A stretch of 10,279 bases of DNA from CAZLHO01 sp964559455 (GTDB lineage: Bacteria > Krumholzibacteriota > Krumholzibacteriia > LZORAL124-64-63). The notes beneath the pieces are model-generated. The model worked only from the letters and a program-made list of their open reading frames with translations, made no database searches and was not told the origin of the DNA. A program made the position numbers and the translations under genes. Location of the stretch: the NCBI GenBank assembly GCA_964559455.1, contig CAZLHO010000080.1:1-10279 (forward strand), given 5' to 3'. Of this stretch, positions 1 to 6,491 are shown piece by piece (within the stretch, counting starts at the first letter, position 1; every line of letters starts with the position of its first letter).

Positions 1-1195
1 CCACGACCGTCACCTTGGGCACCGTCGCCGCGCCGTAGGCGAAGAGCATCTTGGCTCCGTGGCGGATGATGCCGCCGTATTCCTGCTGCACCCCGGGCAT
101 GAAGCCGGGCACGTCGACGAAGGTCAGCAGGGGGATATTGAAGGCGTTGCAGAAGCGGATGAAGCGCGAGGCCTTGTCCGAGGAGTCGATGTCCAGCACG
201 CCGGCCTTGTGCATCGGGTTGTTCCCGATCACGCCCACGGTGGAGCCCTCGATGCGGGCGAAGCCGACCAGGATGTTCGGCGCGAAGTGGGGCTGGATCT
301 CCATGAAGTCGCCCCGGTCGACCACGCGCGCGATCACCTCGTGCATGTCGTAGGGGTCCTGCGGGCTCTCGGGCACGACGGTGTTCAGGCTCTCGTCCGG
401 CCCGACCGTCTCGTCGTGCATCTCGGCGTAGAAGGGCGGATCCTCGGTGTTGTTGCTGGGCAGGAAGGAGAGCAGGCGGTGCGTGACCCGGACGGCGTCC
501 TCGTCGTCCTCGGCCACCAGATGCACCACGCCAGAGTAATGGGAGTGGCTCTCGACGCCGCCCAACTGCTCGGCCGTGACCTCTTCGCCGGTGACCTGCT
601 GGATGACCTTGGGGCCGGTGATGTACATCTGCCCCTCGCCCCGGATCTGGATGATGAAATCCGTCAGGGCGGGCGAGTAGGCGGCGCCGCCGGCGCAGGG
701 CCCGGCGATGATGCTGATCTGGGGCACGACGCCCGAGAGCAGGATGTTGCGATGGAAGATGCCGCCGTAGCCGGCCAGGGAGTCCACGCCCTCCTGGATG
801 CGGGCGCCGCCGCTGTCGTTGAAGAAGACGAAGGGGTCGCCGGTCTTCAGGGCGTCGTCCATCACCGCGTGCACCTTGCGCGCCGTGGCGTCGCCGACAG
901 CGCCGCCGGCCACCGTGAAGTCCTGGCTGGCGATGTAGACGGGGCGCCCGGCGACCTGGCCGTAGCCCGTGACCACGCCCTCGCCCGGCATCTCCTTGTC
1001 GGCCATGCCGAACTGGGTGCAGCGGTGCTTCAGGAAGAGGTTCGACTCCTGGAAGGAGTCGGGATCGAAGAAGATGGCCAGGCGCTCCCGGGCCGTCAGC
1101 TTGCCCTGGGCGTGCTGCTTCTCGATGCGCTTCTCGCCGCCGCCCAGGTACAGGCGGGCCTTCATCTCGCGCAGCTTCTCGATCTTGTCAGCCAT
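1..1195 (-). CDS. pccB: Acyl-CoA carboxylase beta subunit (propionyl/methylmalonyl-CoA type), 3' end cut by window edge
   Basis: This is the carboxyltransferase subunit of a biotin-dependent acyl-CoA carboxylase. It moves CO2 from biotin carried on a partner subunit to an acyl-CoA, most likely propionyl-CoA to methylmalonyl-CoA, in the cytoplasm. The 398 visible residues are about three quarters of the usual 510-530. They contain the crotonase-fold signatures SQDFTVAGGAVGD (about 90-102), NDSGGARIQEGVDSLAGYGG (126-145) and AGPCAGGAAYSPALTDF (164-180), which build the acyl-CoA site and first oxyanion hole. The C-terminal half is recognisable from NNPMHKAGVLDID and DVPGFMPG (361-368) to RHGAKMLFAYGAATVPKVTVV. 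The start ATG at 1195-1193 has an AGGAGG-like Shine-Dalgarno (GGAGGT, 1209-1204) 8 bases upstream. The biotin carboxylase/carrier subunit is not in the window. The exact acyl substrate, and whether it serves a carboxylase or a sodium-pumping decarboxylase, cannot be decided because the specificity residue lies beyond the edge. The family assignment is secure. Confidence 0.93.
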   Translation of the reverse strand, partial: MADKIEKLREMKARLYLGGGEKRIEKQHAQGKLTARERLAIFFDPDSFQESNLFLKHRCTQFGMADKEMPGEGVVTGYGQVAGRPVYIASQDFTVAGGAVGDATARKVHAVMDDALKTGDPFVFFNDSGGARIQEGVDSLAGYGGIFHRNILLSGVVPQISIIAGPCAGGAAYSPALTDFIIQIRGEGQMYITGPKVIQQVTGEEVTAEQLGGVESHSHYSGVVHLVAEDDEDAVRVTHRLLSFLPSNNTEDPPFYAEMHDETVGPDESLNTVVPESPQDPYDMHEVIARVVDRGDFMEIQPHFAPNILVGFARIEGSTVGVIGNNPMHKAGVLDIDSSDKASRFIRFCNAFNIPLLTFVDVPGFMPGVQQEYGGIIRHGAKMLFAYGAATVPKVTVV

Positions 1196-1280
1196 CTCCG
1201 GCCACCTCCGGCAATGCCGTTCCGGCGCACGGTCCGGACGTCGCCGGACCCGCCGCCGGCAGGTCTCAGGTATGAGGGGG

Positions 1281-1309
1281 GATATGCGACCCGGATCGCC
1301 TGTTGTCAA
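1281..1309 (-). promoter_or_regulatory. Candidate sigma70-type promoter for the carboxylase gene
   Basis: On the minus strand a perfect TTGACA (-35, positions 1309-1304) is followed after 17 bases by CATATC (1286-1281), which matches three of six bases of the -10 consensus. Transcription would begin near 1274 and give a leader of about 80 bases before the ATG at 1195. The -35 box forms one arm of the inverted repeat at 1303-1320, so a protein bound there would control this promoter. The -35 match is seen directly; the -10 is weak, and promoter rules in this lineage are unknown. Confidence 0.4.
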
Positions 1310-1320
1310 ATTATTGACAA
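1303..1320. promoter_or_regulatory. 18-base inverted repeat, candidate operator
   Basis: The sequence reads TTGTCAA-ATTA-TTGACAA: two perfect 7-base arms around a 4-base A+T spacer, in otherwise G+C-rich DNA. The size and symmetry suit a homodimeric helix-turn-helix repressor or activator. Each arm also contains a TTGACA hexamer facing outward, so the repeat doubles as two divergent -35 boxes. Only the minus-strand one has a possible -10 at the right distance. The likely controlled gene is the acyl-CoA carboxylase, whose start lies about 108 bases away. No regulator gene is adjacent, so the binding protein is unknown. Confidence 0.5.
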
Positions 1321-1509
1321 TCGATTCTTCCGGTCGCGGGCGCCGCGCCTCCCGGCGCATCGCTCGTTCTGAACGATGGTTCACGGCCACGCCGTCCGCC
1401 AGTGCAATCTCCTCCCGGGGAGATCCGCCCGCCGCGGGGGTGGGCGCGGGCGGCGACGGCATGATACCATGGGAGCCGGCCGATCCCAACGCCCGAAGCG
1501 AGGTCGACC

Positions 1510-2607
1510 ATGCCCACCAACGTCAGCCCGGAGTACAAGCGAGCCGAAGGGGCGTACCGGAGCGCGCGGGACCCGGAGGAGCGCCTGCGCTGGCTCCAGG
1601 AGATGCTCAGCGCGATCCCCAAGCATAAGGGGACCGAGCACCTGCAGGCCGACATCAAGTCGCGCATCAAGGAGCTGACGGCGGAGCTGGCCGGCCCCCG
1701 CAAAGGCGGCGCCCGCACCGGTCCGGTGCACGTGATCCGCCCCGAGGGCGCCGCCCAGATCTCCCTGCTGGGGCCTCCGAACGCCGGCAAGTCCAGCCTG
1801 CATCGGCGTCTGACCGGCAGCCGGGCCGAGGTTGCTCCCTTCCCCCACACCACAACAGCCCCCCTGCCCGGGATGTTCCTCCACGAGGACGTGCAGTTCC
1901 AGCTGATCGACCTGCCGCCCGTCTCGGCGGAGTACATGGAGAAGTGGCTGCCCAACGCCCTGCAGCCGGCCCGGGCCGCGCTGATGATCGTGGACTTGGC
2001 GGTGCCGGGCTGCCTGGAGGACGTCGCGACGGCCCGCGAGAAGCTGGACGCCAAGCGGATCACCCTGAGCGACGACTGGGGAGGGCGGCTGCCGGCCGGA
2101 CTCGTGCCCGCGGGATGGGAGGAAACGGCGGCGGCCGCTTCCGGAAGCGTGGATCCGGATCAGCCCGCCGTCGACGAGACCGACCCGACCGCGGACGACG
2201 ACCCCTTTCGCACCGTGCTGCCGACGCTGCTGGTCGCGGGCAAGGCCGACCTGGGCGTGGACCCGGACGAGGTGGCGGTCCTGCTGGAGCTCTGCGGCAT
2301 GGCCTGCCCGGCCGTGGCCGTCTCGGCCGAGACGGGCGTCGGCCTGCCGCGCCTGGGCGCCCTGCTCTTCCGCGGGCTGGACCTGGTGCGGGTCTACACC
2401 AAGGTGCCCGGCAAGCCGCCGGACTTCGAACGGCCCTTCACGGTCTTCCGCGGCGGGACCGTGGCCGACGTCGCGGCGCAGATCCATCGCGAGATGGCCG
2501 AGTCGGTGAAGTTCGCCAAGGTATGGGGCAGCGCCAAGTTCGACGGCCAGCAGGTGGGGCGCGAGTACGTGGTGGCCGACCGGGACGTGCTCGAGCTTCA
2601 CTCCTGA
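1510..2607 (+). CDS. DRG/Obg-like GTPase with C-terminal TGS domain
   Basis: A 365-residue P-loop GTPase of the TRAFAC class, probably cytoplasmic and ribosome- or RNA-associated by analogy with DRG and Obg-type proteins. An N-terminal charged helical segment (about 8-60, with the IPKHKGTEHLQADIKSRI stretch) precedes the G domain. Visible motifs are G1 GPPNAGKS (88-95), a Thr-rich switch I around 114-116, G3 DLPP (134-137), G4 GKAD (244-247) and G5 SAET (272-275). The TGS domain covers about 294-365, starting VRVYTKVPGKPPDFERPFTVFRGGTVADVA. A low-complexity Ala/Asp-rich linker (about 205-232) is inserted before G4. G3 has Pro where the canonical DxxG motif has Gly, and G4 lacks the usual Asn (NKxD). 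I recall similar variants in bacterial TGS-GTPases, so this may be a subfamily trait rather than loss of function. The start ATG has GAGG 6 bases upstream. The cellular target is unknown. The last 10 bases overlap the convergent gene. Confidence 0.9.
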   Translation: MPTNVSPEYKRAEGAYRSARDPEERLRWLQEMLSAIPKHKGTEHLQADIKSRIKELTAELAGPRKGGARTGPVHVIRPEGAAQISLLGPPNAGKSSLHRRLTGSRAEVAPFPHTTTAPLPGMFLHEDVQFQLIDLPPVSAEYMEKWLPNALQPARAALMIVDLAVPGCLEDVATAREKLDAKRITLSDDWGGRLPAGLVPAGWEETAAAASGSVDPDQPAVDETDPTADDDPFRTVLPTLLVAGKADLGVDPDEVAVLLELCGMACPAVAVSAETGVGLPRLGALLFRGLDLVRVYTKVPGKPPDFERPFTVFRGGTVADVAAQIHREMAESVKFAKVWGSAKFDGQQVGREYVVADRDVLELHS

Positions 2608-3176
2608 GCACGGCCCCGCAGCAGGCCCAACATCACCGCGTAGCGGAAGCGGTGCAGCGAGTAGGTGGCGCCCGTCAGGCCGTCCACCGCCATGAAGTCC
2701 TGTTTCCCGACCAGATCCTCCTCCATCGCCGCGAAGGCCGCCGCGGGGGTCGCGCCGGCGACCGACATCCGCCTGCCGTAGGCGGGATCCCCGCGCTTGC
2801 CCCGGCCGTCGGTCCCCACCTCGTCGTAGGCCACCGCCTCGACGCGCCCGCCGCGGACGTCCAGGCGCGCCCGGTGCACGTATCCGTGGGCGTCCGGCGC
2901 CGATTCCCCGACATGGATCCCGTCGGGGCAGCCGACGGCGGTCGTGGGTATGCCCCGGTCGGCCACCAGCCGCGCGAAGACGCTGTCCACCACGGCGGTC
3001 TCGGTGGTCTCGATCACGAAGTGGAGGTTGCGCAGGGAGGCCGTGAAGGCGGGGTCGCCGGGAGCGAAGGCGGAGATCTCCCGCCAGGGATCGGGATCGT
3101 CGCCGCAGCCGGCGACGACAAGCGCGAGTCCGAGGCCGACGAGCAGCCGGACGGACGCCGGAGCGGGGCGGGGCAT
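2598..3176 (-). CDS. FMN-binding-domain lipoprotein, probably covalently flavinylated
   Basis: A 192-residue predicted lipoprotein. The N-terminus has arginines, a hydrophobic stretch (about 11-22) and a lipobox VAGC with Cys24 as the lipidation site. Position +2 is Gly rather than Asp, so inner-membrane retention is not indicated by the enterobacterial rule. The rest resembles an FMN_bind domain as in RnfG/NqrC: DGIHVG (85-90), the strand pair RARLDVRGGRVEAVAYDEV (102-120), GKRGDPAYGRRM (126-137) and the C-terminal DGLTGATYS (165-173). This fits the ApbE flavin-transferase motif Dxx(S/T)GA(T/S), with Thr171 the expected FMN attachment point. The likely role is one-domain electron transfer outside the cytoplasmic membrane; the partner is unknown. 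No ApbE, Rnf or Nqr gene is visible. It lies 138 bases downstream of the RND pump gene in the same direction. The ATG at 3176 has GGGAGG four to five bases upstream, slightly close. Its stop overlaps the 3' end of the convergent GTPase gene. Confidence 0.8.
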   Translation of the reverse strand: MPRPAPASVRLLVGLGLALVVAGCGDDPDPWREISAFAPGDPAFTASLRNLHFVIETTETAVVDSVFARLVADRGIPTTAVGCPDGIHVGESAPDAHGYVHRARLDVRGGRVEAVAYDEVGTDGRGKRGDPAYGRRMSVAGATPAAAFAAMEEDLVGKQDFMAVDGLTGATYSLHRFRYAVMLGLLRGRAQE

Positions 3177-3238
3177 CGGGCCTCCCGGGGTGGCGAGGAC
3201 GGGCCGCGGGCCATTGCGGGGCGCCGCGGTCCGTCAAG

Positions 3239-3267
3239 CTATGCCACTCCGTGCGGGGGGCCGTCAA
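3239..3267 (-). promoter_or_regulatory. Possible promoter for the FMN lipoprotein gene
   Basis: On the minus strand TTGACG (3267-3262) lies 17-18 bases before an ATA-containing hexamer (GCATAG/CATAGC, about 3244-3239). Transcription would begin some 55 bases before the ATG at 3176. The -35 matches five of six consensus bases and the -10 at most three, so this is suggestive only. It would let the lipoprotein be expressed separately from the upstream efflux operon. Confidence 0.25.
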
Positions 3268-3288
3268 CGACATTCGCGCCGCGACGCC

Positions 3289-3312
3289 GGCGCCCCCGGA
3301 ACCGGGAACGCC
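3289..3312 (-). terminator. Stem-loop just after the RND stop codon, possible weak terminator
   Basis: Directly after the TAG of the pump gene (3317-3315) the minus-strand transcript can fold GGCG-TT-CCCG against CGGG-GG-CGCC, a ten-pair stem including two G-U pairs, with a GUUC loop. No U-run follows, so it is not a canonical Rho-independent terminator. It could slow polymerase, protect the 3' end of the efflux message or be incidental in such G+C-rich DNA. Confidence 0.3.
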
Positions 3313-3314
3313 CC

Positions 3315-6300
3315 CTACAGGTCGTGGTCCTCGCGCGGCCGCGGCCGGCCCCGCCAGGAACCCACCGCCAACCAGGCCAGCGTGCGCTTGGCCGGCCCCA
3401 GCGAGGCGTACATCACCGGCACGACGACCAGGGTCAGGAAGGTGGCCACGGCCAGGCCCCAGATCACGGCCACGCCCATGGGGCTCCACCACTGGCTCGA
3501 CTCGCCGCCGATGATCAGCGCATGCCCCCAGTCGCCGTGGAAGAGGCTGGCGAAGTCGACCGAGAAGCCCGTCGTCAGCGGAATCAGGCCCAGGATCGTG
3601 GTGACCGCGGTCAGGACCACCGGCCGGAAACGGGTCTTGCCGGCGGTGACGATCGCCTCGTACTTCTTCATCCCGCGCTCGCGCAGCTGGATGATGTAGT
3701 CCAACAGCACGATGGCGTTGTTGACGACGATGCCCGCCAGCGAGATCACTCCCACGCCGGTCATGATGATGCCGAAGGGCAGGCGGGTGGCCAGCAGCCC
3801 CGTCAGCACGCCGATCAGCGAGAGGACCACGCTGGAGATGATGACCAGCGGCGTCGTCACCGAGCTGAACTGGGTGATCAGCACCAGGAAGATCAGCATC
3901 ACGGCCACGCCGAAGGCGTCGCTGAGGAAGGCCTGCGACTCGTCCTGGAACTCGTTCTCGCCGGTGTAGGCGATGTCGTAGCCGGACGGCAGCGGGAAGT
4001 CGGCCAGTTCCCGCTGCACGTGCTGCAGCAGGGCGGCGGAGTTGTAGCCGGCCGCGGCCTCGGCGCCCACGGTGACCACGCGCCGGGCGTCGATGCGGTT
4101 GATCGCCGCCAGGCTCGACTTGAATTCGGCGGTCGCGAAGGCCGACAGGGGGATCTGCTCGCCCTCGTAGAAGACGTGCAGGTTCTCGACGTCCTCGATC
4201 TTGCGCCGGAAGGGCTGCTGGAAGCGGACGATGATGTCGTATTCGTCCTCCCCGATACGGTACTTGGCCGTCTCGGCGCCGTGCAGGGCGGTGCGCACCG
4301 TGCCCGCGACGTCCCAGGTGCGCAGGCCGAAGCGGCCGGCCTTGTCGATGTCCGGCCTGATCTCCAGCTCGGGCAGGCCGTGATCGTAGTCGTCGCCGAT
4401 GTCCACCAGCCCCGGGATGTTGCGGATCCGCTCGATGATCTGCTCCGACAGGCGGCCCAGGACGTCGAAGTCGTCGCCCGAGATCTCGATGCTCACGGGC
4501 TTCCCGGTCGGCGGCCCCTCCTCCATCTTGTCGATGGTCAGCTCGGCGCCGGTGAAACCCTTCAGGCGGGTGCGCAGGTCCTCGAGCGCCCGCCACGACG
4601 AGAACCGGCGGTCCTCCAGGTCGATGAATTCCATGGTCAGGACGCTCATGTGGGACTGCGACTGCGAACCGCTGGCCAGACCGCTGCCCATCGAGGCCCC
4701 CACCTGGGCGGTGTAGGCCTTCAGCTCGGGCACGCGGGCGATCTCCTGCTCGACGCTCCTGGCGTAGGCGTCGCTGACCTCGACGCGGGTGCCCGAGGGC
4801 GCCTCGACGCCGACGTAGGCGATGCGCGGATCGATGTCGGGGAAGAGCTCGACGCCGTTGTTGAACAGGCCGAAGACCACGAAGACCGCCAGCAGCAGCG
4901 CAGTCATGCCGGCCAGCAGCTTGCCCCGGTTGCCCAGGCTCCAGAGCAGGACGGGCTCGTAGGTCCGCAGCCCGAAGTCGATCAGCCGGTCACCGGCGCG
5001 GGGCCGGCCGGTCCTGGGCCGGGGCACCTTCATGAAGCGGGCGCAGAGCACGGGATTGAAGATCAGCGCCACCAGCAGCGAGGCCGAGAGCGTGATGATG
5101 ACCGTGATCGGCAGGTACTTCATGAACTCGCCCATGATCCCCGGCCAGAAGACCATCGGCCCGAAGGCGCAGACCGTGGTCAGGGTCGAGGCGATCACGG
5201 CGGCCGAGACCTGCGAGGCGCCGAAGCGGGCGGCCTCGTCCGCGCCCTTCCCCTTGCCGCGCTGCCGGTAGATGTTCTCGACGATCACGATGGCGTTGTC
5301 CACGAGCATGCCCAGCGCCAGGATCAGCGAGAAGAGCACGATCATGTTCAGGGTGATGCCCAGCACCCGCAGCACGATGAAGGTGATCAGCATCGAGAAG
5401 GGGATGGCCGCACCCACGAAGAGCGAGTTGGTGAAGCCCAGGAAGAACAGCAGCACGGCCACGACCAGGATCAGGCCGCTGATGATGTTGTTCTCGAGCT
5501 CGCCGACCATGTTGCGGATGTCCGTCGACTGGTCGCCGACGATCGTGACCGCGACCCCCGCGGGGATCAGGTCGGCGCGTTCGACGAGCAGGCGCTTCAC
5601 CTCGTCGACGATATCGATGACGTTCTCGCCGCTGCGCTTCTTCACGGAGAGGATCACGGCCTCCTGGCCGTTGACCCGCGAGATCGTCTCGCGGTCCTTG
5701 ACCCCCAGCGCCACGGTGGCCACGTCGCGCAGGTAGACCGGGGGCGACACGCCGGGATTGAGCACGAAGTCGAGCATCTCCTCGACCGAGTCCACCTCGC
5801 CCGGCACGCTGACCTGGTAGTCGTAGCTGCCCAGCGAGAGCTTGCCGCCCGGGATGGTGACGTTCTGGAGCAGGATCGCGTCCTGGACGTCGAGCAGGGC
5901 CAGGTTGTAGAAGCGCAGCCGCTCCGGGTCGACGTCGACGCGCACCTCGTGCTCGACGCCTCCGGTCACCTCGACCTCGAGCACGCCGGGCACCTGCTCG
6001 AACTCCTCCTGCAGATCCTCGCCCGCCTCCTTGAGCAGGGCGGGGTCGACGTCGCCGGCCAGGTTGATCTGCACGATGGGCCAGTCGTCGGAGCTGATCT
6101 CCATCACCATCAGGTCCTCGCGCGGATCCTCGGGCAGCTCGGGCTTGGCCAGGTCGACGCGGTCGCGCACCTTCTGCAGGGCGTCGCTCATCTCGACGTC
6201 GGTCTCGAACTCCAGCAGGATGCTCGAGGCCCCCGCGACCGAGGCGCTGCTCATCTCCTTCAGGTCGGACAGGCCCTTGAGCTCGCGCTCGATCTTGCGC

Positions 6301-6491
6301 GTGATCAGGTGCTCGACGTCCTCGGGGCTGGCGCCGGCGTAGGGCGTCATGACCATCACGAAGGGGATCTTGATGTCGGGGCTCGACTCCCGCGGCAGCT
6401 CCAGGTAGGACCGCATCCCGACCACCACGATGATCGCCATGAAGGCGAAGATCATCGGATAGCGGCGGATCGCGCCTTCGGTGATCCTCAT
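3315..6491 (-). CDS. RND-family efflux pump permease (HAE/AcrB-like)
   Basis: The inner-membrane proton-driven transporter of a tripartite efflux system, 1058 residues (AcrB is 1049). The architecture is complete: TM1 (about 12-30), first periplasmic porter/docking loop (31-335), TM2-TM6 (336-485), TM7 (524-542), second periplasmic loop (545-855) and TM8-TM12 (857-1030). Family motifs include LPRESSPDI (32-40), SGENVIDIVDEV (287-298) and LGMLVDNAIVIVENIY (393-408). The TM4 motif is of the drug-efflux type, not the heavy-metal CzcA type. The AcrB proton-relay pair Asp407-Asp408 appears as Asp398-Asn399, and the TM10 Lys940 position is Asn (GIVVNNAIVLLDYI, Asn924-Asn925). This combination is common in non-enterobacterial RND pumps as I know them, but implies a different relay. 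A longer loop with GGESSQWWSP precedes TM12. The start ATG overlaps the fusion-protein stop as ATGA, with GGAGG 7 bases upstream. The substrate cannot be predicted. Confidence 0.96.
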   Translation of the reverse strand: MRITEGAIRRYPMIFAFMAIIVVVGMRSYLELPRESSPDIKIPFVMVMTPYAGASPEDVEHLITRKIERELKGLSDLKEMSSASVAGASSILLEFETDVEMSDALQKVRDRVDLAKPELPEDPREDLMVMEISSDDWPIVQINLAGDVDPALLKEAGEDLQEEFEQVPGVLEVEVTGGVEHEVRVDVDPERLRFYNLALLDVQDAILLQNVTIPGGKLSLGSYDYQVSVPGEVDSVEEMLDFVLNPGVSPPVYLRDVATVALGVKDRETISRVNGQEAVILSVKKRSGENVIDIVDEVKRLLVERADLIPAGVAVTIVGDQSTDIRNMVGELENNIISGLILVVAVLLFFLGFTNSLFVGAAIPFSMLITFIVLRVLGITLNMIVLFSLILALGMLVDNAIVIVENIYRQRGKGKGADEAARFGASQVSAAVIASTLTTVCAFGPMVFWPGIMGEFMKYLPITVIITLSASLLVALIFNPVLCARFMKVPRPRTGRPRAGDRLIDFGLRTYEPVLLWSLGNRGKLLAGMTALLLAVFVVFGLFNNGVELFPDIDPRIAYVGVEAPSGTRVEVSDAYARSVEQEIARVPELKAYTAQVGASMGSGLASGSQSQSHMSVLTMEFIDLEDRRFSSWRALEDLRTRLKGFTGAELTIDKMEEGPPTGKPVSIEISGDDFDVLGRLSEQIIERIRNIPGLVDIGDDYDHGLPELEIRPDIDKAGRFGLRTWDVAGTVRTALHGAETAKYRIGEDEYDIIVRFQQPFRRKIEDVENLHVFYEGEQIPLSAFATAEFKSSLAAINRIDARRVVTVGAEAAAGYNSAALLQHVQRELADFPLPSGYDIAYTGENEFQDESQAFLSDAFGVAVMLIFLVLITQFSSVTTPLVIISSVVLSLIGVLTGLLATRLPFGIIMTGVGVISLAGIVVNNAIVLLDYIIQLRERGMKKYEAIVTAGKTRFRPVVLTAVTTILGLIPLTTGFSVDFASLFHGDWGHALIIGGESSQWWSPMGVAVIWGLAVATFLTLVVVPVMYASLGPAKRTLAWLAVGSWRGRPRPREDHDL

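Larger units (their letters stand above)
1196..1509. other. Divergent intergenic region between carboxylase and TGS GTPase
   Basis: This 314-base gap separates two divergently transcribed genes, so it should carry both of their promoters. It holds the Shine-Dalgarno of the carboxylase gene (1204-1209), an A+T-rich patch around 1300-1328 with the 18-base inverted repeat annotated separately, a 6-bp hairpin (ATCTCC 1407-1412 with GGAGAT 1419-1424), a short TGAAC/GTTCA inverted repeat (1370-1383) and the GAGG ribosome-binding site of the GTPase just before 1510. I see no convincing gene, tRNA or repeat family. Plus-strand open frames that cross it are continuations of shadow frames. Confidence 0.6.

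Noticed and set aside
1314..1342. Plus-strand promoter from TTGACA at 1314 toward the GTPase
   Set aside because: No -10-like hexamer occurs 15-19 bases downstream; the sequence there is all G and C. The hexamer is better explained as an arm of the inverted repeat.
59..1372. A plus-strand open frame of 437 codons
   Set aside because: It is antisense to the clearly identified acyl-CoA carboxylase gene and rich in Asp/His/Val/Gly/Ala.
1407..1424. Hairpin ATCTCC/GGAGAT as a terminator
   Set aside because: The stem is only six pairs, there is no U-tract and no upstream plus-strand gene to terminate.
1463..1468. GATACC as a -10 box for the GTPase gene
   Set aside because: The distance to the start codon is suitable, but the match is poor and there is no -35 partner 16-18 bases upstream, so I did not call it a feature.
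1381..4596. A minus-strand open frame of about 1070 codons
   Set aside because: It reads the RND pump and lipoprotein regions in the wrong frame and the GTPase on its antisense strand. Low-complexity Arg/Gly/Ala composition, no Shine-Dalgarno-supported start and no domains.
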